A stretch of 64,000 nt of DNA from Methylotenera_A sp031417915 (GTDB lineage: Bacteria; Pseudomonadota; Gammaproteobacteria; Burkholderiales; Methylophilaceae): positions 1 to 64,000 of the forward strand of contig JANOWN010000007.1 of the NCBI GenBank assembly GCA_031417915.1, in the 5' to 3' direction. Below, in pieces: positions 58,343 through 64,000 of this stretch. The position numbers and the translations under genes are program-made. The notes below the pieces were generated by a model. The model had not been told where the DNA came from. It searched no databases and was given only the letters and a program-made list of their open reading frames with translations. Positions within the stretch are counted from its first letter, which is position 1, and the number at the start of each line of letters is the position of its first letter.

Positions 58343-58365
58343 TAAGTAACGCTCAAGCGTAGAAT
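58337..58365 (+). promoter_or_regulatory. Sigma-70 promoter of tpiA
   Basis: TTGACC (58337-58342), 17-base spacer, TAGAAT (58360-58365), 26 bases before the tpiA ATG. It is the best -35/-10 pair seen in the window. It lies at the end of the 15-base tandem repeat. Confidence 0.7.
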
Positions 58366-58390
58366 TCGCGCCAATTCTTAAGACTTTTCA

Positions 58391-59179
58391 ATGACTCAAA
58401 AAGCTACCAATAAAATTAGTAAAAAATTAGTCGTTGCTAACTGGAAAATGCACGGCAACCTCAAGAAAAATGCCGCTTTGCTGGCAGATTTTGTTGAGAA
58501 CTTATCTAGTCTAAAACATACGCAAGCGGTAGTTTGCGTACCGTACCCTTATCTCGCACAATCACAAAATCTGTTGCAAAATACTAATATTGCTTGGGGC
58601 GCGCAGAATGTGGCTAAAAATGAAGTGGGCGCTTTTACGGGCGAGGTGAGCGCCGCCATGTTGCGTGATTTTGGCGCGACTTACGTGATTATTGGCCATT
58701 CCGAACGCGCAACCGCGTATTGTGAATCGGATGAGAATATTGCCACAAAATTTGTACAAGCTAAAAAACATGGTTTAACGCCGATTTTGTGTGTGGGCGA
58801 GACGCTAATTGAGCGCGAAGCAGGCGTGATGGAAATGGTGGTCGGCAAGCAGTTGGACACGATTATTAACACGCACGGCGCACAAGTTTTTGCTGATGCG
58901 GTAATTTCGTATGAGCCGATTTGGGCAATAGGCACGGGCTTGGCAGCCACGCCAGAGCAGGCAAAAAGCATGCATTTGTTCATCCACAATAAAGTTGCTA
59001 ACTTGAATGCTGACGCGGCGAATCGCTTAAAAATCCTCTACGGAGGCAGCGTAAACCCTCAAAATGCGGTACAATTATTCCTTGTAGAAAATATCGACGG
59101 CGGGCTGATTGGTAAGTGCTCGTTGAGCGCACAAGAGTTCGAAGCAATCTGCCATGCGGCTGAGGAATCAGCCAATTAA
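58391..59179 (+). CDS. tpiA: Triosephosphate isomerase
   Basis: 262 residues. TPI interconverts glyceraldehyde-3-phosphate and dihydroxyacetone phosphate. Active-site Lys in VVANWKMHGN (near residue 19), His in VIIGHSERA (near 102), catalytic Glu in ISYEPIWAIGTGLAATPEQ (near 177); phosphate loop ILYGGSVNPQNA. It begins the transcript tpiA-secG-tRNA-Leu-nuo, a conserved betaproteobacterial layout. In RuMP-pathway methylotrophs it also serves formaldehyde assimilation. Confidence 0.94.
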   Translation: MTQKATNKISKKLVVANWKMHGNLKKNAALLADFVENLSSLKHTQAVVCVPYPYLAQSQNLLQNTNIAWGAQNVAKNEVGAFTGEVSAAMLRDFGATYVIIGHSERATAYCESDENIATKFVQAKKHGLTPILCVGETLIEREAGVMEMVVGKQLDTIINTHGAQVFADAVISYEPIWAIGTGLAATPEQAKSMHLFIHNKVANLNADAANRLKILYGGSVNPQNAVQLFLVENIDGGLIGKCSLSAQEFEAICHAAEESAN

Positions 59180-59203
59180 ATTGGCAAGAAGAGAGTAAAT
59201 AAA

Positions 59204-59551
59204 ATGGAACATTTAGTTACAATTATTCATGTATTAGCTGCGGCTGGCGTCATCGGCTTGGTGCTTTTGCAACACGGCAAAGGCGCGGACATGGGTGCTG
59301 CATTTGGCAGTGGAGCATCCGGCAGCCTGTTTGGCGTTTCGGGCTCATCCAACTTTATGAGCAAAGCCACTGCGGCTTGCGTGGCAGTATTTTTTGCCAC
59401 CAGCTTAACGCTGGCCTATTTGTCAAGCCATCGCACAGGCAATGGCAGCGTGGTAAAAGCAGCGACACAGGCTGTTAAAGCTGAAGCGGTAAAGGCCACA
59501 CCAGCAGAAACAACACCAAAAGACAGCGCTGCAAAAGATATTCCTAATTAA
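59204..59551 (+). CDS. secG: Preprotein translocase subunit SecG
   Basis: 115 residues, two helices. SecG is the small subunit of the SecYEG channel. The family pattern is ITIIHVLAAAGVIGLVLLQHGKGADMGAAFGSGASGSLFG, cited as VLLQHGKGADMGAAFGSG and GASGSLFGVSGSSNFM, with the second helix TAACVAVFFATSLTLAYL. The C-terminal 30 residues are an Ala/Lys-rich variable tail. A hairpin TTAGGC-GAAA-GCCTAA follows at 59556 without a T-tract, so transcription may continue into tRNA-Leu. Confidence 0.92.
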   Translation: MEHLVTIIHVLAAAGVIGLVLLQHGKGADMGAAFGSGASGSLFGVSGSSNFMSKATAACVAVFFATSLTLAYLSSHRTGNGSVVKAATQAVKAEAVKATPAETTPKDSAAKDIPN

Positions 59552-59578
59552 TTTTTTAGGCGAAAGCCTAACAAAATA

Positions 59579-59663
59579 GCCGTCGTGGTGGAATTGGTAG
59601 ACACGCAACCTTGAGGTGGTTGTGACTAAGGTCGTGAGAGTTCGAGTCTCTCCGTCGGCACCA
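59579..59663 (+). tRNA. tRNA-Leu (GAG anticodon)
   Basis: 85 bases including an encoded CCA. The anticodon stem-loop is CAACC-TTGAGGT-GGTTG with GAG, the D-arm has AATTGGTAGACACGC, the variable arm is TGACTAAGGTCGT-like and the T-arm is GAGAG-TTCGAGT-CTCTC. The acceptor stem pairs GCCGTCG with CGTCGGC except for a U-U mismatch at pair 5-68. Position between secG and nuoA is conserved in betaproteobacteria. Confidence 0.95.
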
Positions 59664-59709
59664 AGGAATTAAGTTCGTTCATGTAGTTTGAGTACGTTAG
59701 GAAATTTCT

Positions 59710-60075
59710 GTGCTGGAAAATTATTTTCCAATTTTGTTGTTCATCTTAGTAGGCCTCGCAGTTGGGCTAGGGCCGCTTATCCTCGGCAAGTTAGTTTCTC
59801 CTCACAAGCCAGACTCTCAAAAAAACTCCCCTTACGAATGCGGTTTTGAAGCATTTGAAGACGCGCGCATGAAGTTTGATGTGCGCTATTACTTGGTTGC
59901 CATCCTGTTTATCCTATTCGATTTAGAAATCGCGTTTTTATTCCCTTGGGCTGTTACCTTGCGCGAAAGTAGCGAAAAAGGCCCTTATGTTTTTTGGGCA
60001 ATGATGCTGTTTTTATTTGTGCTGGTGGTGGGTTTTATATACGAATGGGTTAAAGGCGCACTAGAATGGGACTGA
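59710..60075 (+). CDS. nuoA: NADH-quinone oxidoreductase subunit A
   Basis: 121 residues, three helices, starting with GTG at 59710 (AGGAAATTTCT in front). The signature is PYECGFEAFEDARMKFDVRYYL, cited as SPYECGFEAFEDARMKFD, and VAILFILFDLEIAFLFPWA. It is a membrane subunit of complex I near the quinone channel. First gene of the nuo operon here, only 46 bases after the tRNA, so cotranscription with it is likely. Confidence 0.95.
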   Translation: MLENYFPILLFILVGLAVGLGPLILGKLVSPHKPDSQKNSPYECGFEAFEDARMKFDVRYYLVAILFILFDLEIAFLFPWAVTLRESSEKGPYVFWAMMLFLFVLVVGFIYEWVKGALEWD

Positions 60076-60079
60076 ATAA

Positions 60080-60556
60080 ATGAGCTTGGAAGGCGTCCTC
60101 GAAAAAGGCTTTGTCACTACGTCGCTGGATGCGGTGATTAACTATACGCGTACGGGCTCGATGTGGCCAATGACGTTTGGCCTTGCTTGCTGTGCGGTAG
60201 AGATGATGCATGCAGGCGCCTCGCGCTATGACTTAGACCGCTTCGGCATTGTGTTTCGTGGCAGTCCGCGTCAATCGGACGTGATGATAGTCGCCGGCAC
60301 GCTGGTGAATAAAATGGCGCCGGCTTTGCGCAAAGTGTACGACCAAATGGCCGAACCTCGCTGGGTGATTTCCATGGGCTCGTGCGCCAATGGCGGTGGT
60401 TATTACCATTATTCGTATGCTGTCGTGCGCGGTTGCGACCGTATTGTGCCAGTGGATGTGTATGTGCCAGGTTGCCCGCCAACCGCTGAGGCGCTGCTGT
60501 ACGGCATTATTCAATTGCAGAAAAAAATCAGACGAACTAATACGATAGCGCGTTAA
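60080..60556 (+). CDS. nuoB: NADH-quinone oxidoreductase subunit B
   Basis: 158 residues. It carries the terminal [4Fe-4S] cluster N2: Cys in LACCAVEMMHAG (two adjacent Cys), GSCANGGGYYH and VYVPGCPPTAEALLYG. Located at the junction of the peripheral arm and membrane arm, where electrons pass to quinone. ATG four bases after the nuoA stop. Confidence 0.95.
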   Translation: MSLEGVLEKGFVTTSLDAVINYTRTGSMWPMTFGLACCAVEMMHAGASRYDLDRFGIVFRGSPRQSDVMIVAGTLVNKMAPALRKVYDQMAEPRWVISMGSCANGGGYYHYSYAVVRGCDRIVPVDVYVPGCPPTAEALLYGIIQLQKKIRRTNTIAR

Positions 60557-60580
60557 GACTTTTAGATAAAAACACCAAAA

Positions 60581-61177
60581 ATGTCGACTAAATTAGACCT
60601 ACTTTCAGTACAATTAAAGCTCGCCTTGGGCGATAAAATTACTAAGCAAGCTATTGCGCTTGGTGAAATTAGCATTGAATGCAAAGTCGATAATTTACTG
60701 GAAGTTTGCGCAAAATTGCGCGACCACGCCGAGCTAAAGTTTGAGCAATTGATTGACTTGTGCGGAGTAGATTATAGTGAATACAAAGACGGCCAATATG
60801 AAGGCGCGCGTTACGCTGTCGTGCTGCATCTGCTCTCTGTTTCGTTAAACCAACGCCTGCGACTACGCGTTTTCGCGCAGAACGACGACTTTCCCGTGCT
60901 GCCAAGCTTGGTTGGTACTTGGCCAGTCGCCAATTGGTACGAGCGCGAAGCCTTTGATTTATTTGGAATTATGTTTGAAAATCACCCTGATTTGCGCAGA
61001 ATTTTGACTGATTATGGCTTCGTTGGACATCCTTTCCGCAAAGATTTCCCCATGATTGGTAATGTCGAAATGCGTTACGACCCAGAGCAACAGCGCGTGA
61101 TTTATCAACCAGTTTCCATTGATATGCGCAACAATGTGCCGCGCGTGATTCGTGAAGAAGGATTTCATAATGGCTGA
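60581..61177 (+). CDS. nuoC: NADH-quinone oxidoreductase subunit C
   Basis: 198 residues, peripheral-arm 30-kDa-type subunit. Blocks FEQLIDLCGVDYSEYKD, LHLLSVSLNQRLRLRVF and NWYEREAFDLFGIMFENHPDLRRIL (cited as WYEREAFDLFGIMFENHP) with LTDYGFVGHPFRKDFP are diagnostic. Separate from nuoD, unlike the NuoCD fusion of enteric bacteria. Its end overlaps the nuoD start by eight bases. Confidence 0.95.
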   Translation: MSTKLDLLSVQLKLALGDKITKQAIALGEISIECKVDNLLEVCAKLRDHAELKFEQLIDLCGVDYSEYKDGQYEGARYAVVLHLLSVSLNQRLRLRVFAQNDDFPVLPSLVGTWPVANWYEREAFDLFGIMFENHPDLRRILTDYGFVGHPFRKDFPMIGNVEMRYDPEQQRVIYQPVSIDMRNNVPRVIREEGFHNG

Positions 61178-62423
61178 AATTCGTAACTACACCATGAACT
61201 TTGGCCCGCAGCACCCTGCCGCGCACGGCGTGCTGCGTTTGGTGTTAGAGCTGGATGGTGAGGTGATTCAACGTGCCGATCCGCACATTGGTTTGTTGCA
61301 TCGCGCGACAGAAAAGCTCGCTGAAAATCGTACCTATCTTCAATCTATCCCGTATATGGACAGGTTGGATTATGTGTCGATGATGGCGAATGAACACGCC
61401 TACGTGATGGCGATTGAGAAAATGTTGGGGTTGGAAGTGCCGATTCGCGCGCAGTACATTCGCGTGATGTTCGATGAAATTACGCGTATTTTGAATCACC
61501 TATTATGGCTCGGCGCGCATGCGCTGGATGTCGGCGCAATGACGGTGTTTTTATATGCCTTTCGAGAGCGCGAAGACTTGTTCGATTGTTACGAAGCGGT
61601 TTCTGGCGCGCGTATGCATGCCGCGTATTATCGGCCTGGTGGTGTGTATCGCGATTTGCCTAACCGTATGCCACAACATGAAGCTACCAAATTTCGTAGT
61701 GCAAAAGAAATTAGCAAGCTCAACGAAAATCGCCAAGGTTCATTGCTCGATTTTATCGAAGATTTCACCAATCGCTTTCCTCAATATGTCGATGAATATG
61801 AAACTTTGCTCACAGACAACCGTATCTGGAAGCAGCGCACCGTGGGCGTTGGCGTAGTCTCGCCAGAGCGCGCATTGGCGCTGGGCTTTACAGGCCCAAT
61901 GTTGCGCGGTAGCGGCGTAGAGTGGGATTTGCGCAGAAAACAACCTTACGAGGTTTATAGCGATTTGAAGTTTGATATTCCCGTCGGCGTAAACGGTGAT
62001 TGTTACGATCGTTATTTGGTGCGTATGGAAGAATTTCGGCAATCGAACAACATTATTAAACAATGCATTGCATGGCTGCGCGCTAATCCTGGCTCCGTGA
62101 TTACGACGGACAATAAAGTCGCGCCACCTGATCGCGAGAGCATGAAAACCAATATGGAAGACATGATTCACCATTTTAAATTGTTTACCGAAGGCTTTCA
62201 TGTGCCGGCGGGTGAGGTTTATGCGGCAGTCGAACATCCAAAAGGTGAGTTTGGCATTTACATGATTTCGGATGGCGCGAATAAGCCTTATCGCTTAAAA
62301 ATTCGCGCGCCAGGTTTTGCGCATTTGGCGGCGTTAGATGAAATGGTGCAAGGGCATATGATTGCGGATTTGGTCGCAATCATCGGAACTCAGGATATTG
62401 TTTTCGGGGAAATTGATAGGTAA
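61170..62423 (+). CDS. nuoD: NADH-quinone oxidoreductase subunit D
   Basis: 417 residues from the ATG at 61170 (MAEIRNYTMNFGPQHPAAHG), with AAGAAGGA in front; the frame opening at 61152 lies inside nuoC. The 49-kDa subunit forms the quinone pocket with NuoB. Family features are GLLHRATEKLAENRTYLQS and LPYMDRLDYVSMMANEHAY-like (here IPYMDRLDYVSMMANEHAY), and the C-terminal ATIGTQDIVFGEIDR-like IIGTQDIVFGEIDR. Confidence 0.95.
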   Translation: MAEIRNYTMNFGPQHPAAHGVLRLVLELDGEVIQRADPHIGLLHRATEKLAENRTYLQSIPYMDRLDYVSMMANEHAYVMAIEKMLGLEVPIRAQYIRVMFDEITRILNHLLWLGAHALDVGAMTVFLYAFREREDLFDCYEAVSGARMHAAYYRPGGVYRDLPNRMPQHEATKFRSAKEISKLNENRQGSLLDFIEDFTNRFPQYVDEYETLLTDNRIWKQRTVGVGVVSPERALALGFTGPMLRGSGVEWDLRRKQPYEVYSDLKFDIPVGVNGDCYDRYLVRMEEFRQSNNIIKQCIAWLRANPGSVITTDNKVAPPDRESMKTNMEDMIHHFKLFTEGFHVPAGEVYAAVEHPKGEFGIYMISDGANKPYRLKIRAPGFAHLAALDEMVQGHMIADLVAIIGTQDIVFGEIDR

Positions 62424-62425
62424 TT

Positions 62426-62899
62426 ATGTTAAGCGCCGAAGCCATCAAAAAAATCGATTACGAGCTCACTAAATACCCCGCAGATCAAAGGCGTGCGGCG
62501 GTGATGAGCGCGCTGCGCATCGTGCAAACGGAGCGCGGTTGGTTGTCGAAAGAGAGCATTTCAGAAGTCGCGGCTTACTTGCGTATGCCGGATATTGCAG
62601 CGATGGAAGTGGCAACTTTTTACAATATGTACGATTTGGCGCCAGCAGGTAAATACAAAATCACCATTTGCACTAATATTTCGTGCATGTTGCGCGATTC
62701 AGATGCGATTGTACATCATCTGCAAACCAAGCTTGGCATTGGCTTCGGCGAGGTGACAGCAGATGGAAAATTTTGCTTAAAAGAGGGTGAATGCATGGGC
62801 GCTTGCGGCGGAGCACCCTTGATGACGGTGAATAATCACAGCATGCACGAATTTTTAACGCCTGAAAGCGTAGACACTATTTTGGACGGTCTAAAATAA
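62426..62899 (+). CDS. nuoE: NADH-quinone oxidoreductase subunit E
   Basis: 157 residues. It holds the [2Fe-2S] cluster N1a: Cys in TICTNISCMLRD and in KEGECMGACGGAPLM. Start MLSAEAIKKIDYELTKYPADQ is typical, and MEVATFYNMYDLAPAGKYKI follows. It pairs with NuoF. The stop overlaps the nuoF ATG by one base (TAATG). Confidence 0.94.
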   Translation: MLSAEAIKKIDYELTKYPADQRRAAVMSALRIVQTERGWLSKESISEVAAYLRMPDIAAMEVATFYNMYDLAPAGKYKITICTNISCMLRDSDAIVHHLQTKLGIGFGEVTADGKFCLKEGECMGACGGAPLMTVNNHSMHEFLTPESVDTILDGLK

Positions 62900-64000
62900 T
62901 GGCTAAAGCACCCACTATAACACCGGCAAAAGTCGCAAAAAAAACGACCAAAAAAACTGCAAATGAGCAGGCTGTAGAGGCAATATCCATGCGGCTTGCA
63001 GGGCAGGAAAAAAAAGAGCAAAGTTTACCAAAACAGAATTTAAAAGCACAAACACTGGTTTGTTTGCGCACAATTACCGAGAAAAGTCCTGCTTCTCTTG
63101 CTGCTTACGAAAAGCTAGGCGGTTATGCGCAGCTTAAAAAAATCGTCACCGAAAAACCCAAAGCCATTGATATTATCAACCAAGTGAAGCTTTCTGGCCT
63201 ACGCGGGCGCGGCGGCGCGGGTTTTCCGACTGGTTTGAAGTGGAGCTTTATGCCGCGTTATTTTGACGGCATTAAATATTTGGTTTGTAACTCGGACGAA
63301 GGCGAGCCAGGCACCTTTAAAGACCGCGATATTCTGCGCTACAACCCGCACCAGTTGATTGAAGGCATGGCGATTGCCGCCTACACCATGGGTGCGCGTG
63401 TGGGCTACAACTATATTCACGGCGAAATTTGGAGTGAATATGAAGTGTTTGAAAATGCGCTGCACGAGGCGCGCGCAGCTGGTTACATCGGCGAAAATTT
63501 ATTTGACACCAATTTTAGCTTTGACTTATACGCCGTGCATGGCTACGGCGCTTATATTTGCGGCGAAGAAACTGCGCTAATCGAATCCATCGAAGGCAAA
63601 AAAGGCCAGCCGCGCTTTAAGCCGCCATTTCCCGCCAGTTATGGCGTATTTGGCAAGCCGACCAACGTGAATAATACCGAAAGTTTCGCGTCAATTCCGT
63701 GGATTTTGCAGCACGGCGGCCAAGCTTTTGCCGATTTAGGGGTGCCCAATGCGGGCGGCACTAAGTTGTTTTCTGTGTCAGGTCACGTAGAAAATCCGGG
63801 TAATTTTGAAGTAAAAATGGGCATGCCGTTTAGCGAGTTGTTGGATTTGGCGGGCGGCGTTTGGAAAAGTCGCAAACTCAAAGCGGTGATTCCAGGTGGG
63901 CCTTCAACACCCGTGATGACCGCGGAAATGATTCAAAGCGCGAACATGGATTATGATAGTTTAAGCAAAGCGGGTTCTAGCTTGGGCGCGGGTTCCATGA
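62899..64000 (+). CDS. nuoF: NADH-quinone oxidoreductase subunit F, 5' part (3' end beyond window)
   Basis: 367 residues visible. NuoF binds FMN and NADH. The core has GLRGRGGAGFPTGLKWSF, LVCNSDEGEPGTFKDRDIL and YGAYICGEETALIESIEG. Unusually, about 50 residues precede the conserved RTITEKSPASLAAYEKLGGY: a Lys/Thr/Ala-rich leader (MAKAPTITPAKVAKKTTKK) containing AISMRLAGQ, encoded by the 37-base palindrome at 62969, then KKEQSLPKQNLKAQTLVCL. The leader is probably a tolerated extension; a start further in was considered, but no good ribosome site was seen there. Confidence 0.93.
   Translation, partial: MAKAPTITPAKVAKKTTKKTANEQAVEAISMRLAGQEKKEQSLPKQNLKAQTLVCLRTITEKSPASLAAYEKLGGYAQLKKIVTEKPKAIDIINQVKLSGLRGRGGAGFPTGLKWSFMPRYFDGIKYLVCNSDEGEPGTFKDRDILRYNPHQLIEGMAIAAYTMGARVGYNYIHGEIWSEYEVFENALHEARAAGYIGENLFDTNFSFDLYAVHGYGAYICGEETALIESIEGKKGQPRFKPPFPASYGVFGKPTNVNNTESFASIPWILQHGGQAFADLGVPNAGGTKLFSVSGHVENPGNFEVKMGMPFSELLDLAGGVWKSRKLKAVIPGGPSTPVMTAEMIQSANMDYDSLSKAGSSLGAGSM
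62969..63005. repeat. 37-base palindrome family, copy inside nuoF
   Basis: Centre AATATCCATGC and right arm GGCTTGCAGGGCA match the consensus exactly; the left arm (AGGCTGTAGAGGC) is diverged. It is read as EAISMRLAGQ in the N-terminal extension of NuoF. Confidence 0.75.

Noticed and set aside
59556..59571. TTAGGC-GAAA-GCCTAA after secG as a terminator
   Set aside because: Stable tetraloop hairpin, but no T-tract follows on the plus strand; it is more likely a processing or stabilising hairpin before the tRNA.
1..64000. CRISPR array, prophage or transposase genes
   Set aside because: No regular direct repeats with spacers and no integrase, transposase, capsid or terminase-like protein was found.

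Overview
The window looks like chromosome of a betaproteobacterium of the Methylophilaceae type (Methylotenera/Methylophilus-like). This is inferred from moderate-to-low G+C, the order tpiA-secG-tRNA-Leu-nuoABCDEF, the clusters scpA-scpB-rluB and prmB-dapE-yffB-dapD, a sucCD pair without 2-oxoglutarate dehydrogenase genes in view, and PQQ- and cytochrome-c-type periplasmic enzymes. No rRNA, CRISPR array, prophage or transposase gene was seen. Almost everything is coding.

Layout. 1-3862 (minus): sucC-sucD-ankyrin protein-nadE, tightly packed. 3987-6760: cysteine hydrolase and RidA-like pair, a membrane c-type cytochrome-like protein, serB. 6887-12073 (minus): six closely spaced genes running from flavocytochrome c sulfide dehydrogenase (fccAB) through a PQQ/sorbosone-type dehydrogenase, an unknown secreted protein and an SMP-30-like lipoprotein to a ferritin-like DUF455 protein. 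12136-19741 (minus): second ankyrin protein, purL, FTR1 iron permease with a possible Fur box, ppiC, bolA, yciI, yciB. 19847-26510 (plus): PHP phosphoesterase, YciO/TsaC-like, M50 protease, trpS, small membrane protein, EmrE-type SMR pump, scpA, scpB, rluB. 26632-33212 (minus): prmB, dapE, yffB, a large GGDEF-EAL protein behind a perfect FNR-type box, dapD, M48 lipoprotein peptidase. 33297-38529 (minus): kup, TerC, AI-2E-type permease, YqhA-like protein, a repeat-containing secreted protein, then an unlisted 58-residue gene divergent from a NhaR-like LysR regulator. 39871-45393: xseA, dsbB, cysM and a ydbH-ynbE-ydbL envelope lipid-transport operon. 45438-48055: accessory stretch with unknown genes, a (TC)11 microsatellite between hairpins and a sigma-54-like promoter. 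48166-57120: rlmD, DoxX, and a peptide ABC transporter split by vapBC, a coiled-coil membrane protein and an L,D-transpeptidase, then a methyltransferase. 57236-64000 (plus): nagZ, tpiA, secG, tRNA-Leu(GAG), nuoA-F (nuoF runs off the end).

The most striking signal is not a gene. A 37-base imperfect palindrome (13-base arms around an asymmetric 11-base centre, GCATGGATATT) occurs about 13 times. Four copies are intergenic. The others lie inside open frames of purL (twice), xseA (twice), nuoF, the DUF455 gene, nadE, an ABC binding-protein gene and a methyltransferase gene, where they are read through in frame. In purL one copy coincides with a segment about 12 residues longer than the E. coli protein. 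Two other families of palindromic intergenic repeats (ends CGTCATTCTGAG or GTCATTCCG) sit between genes and inside operons.
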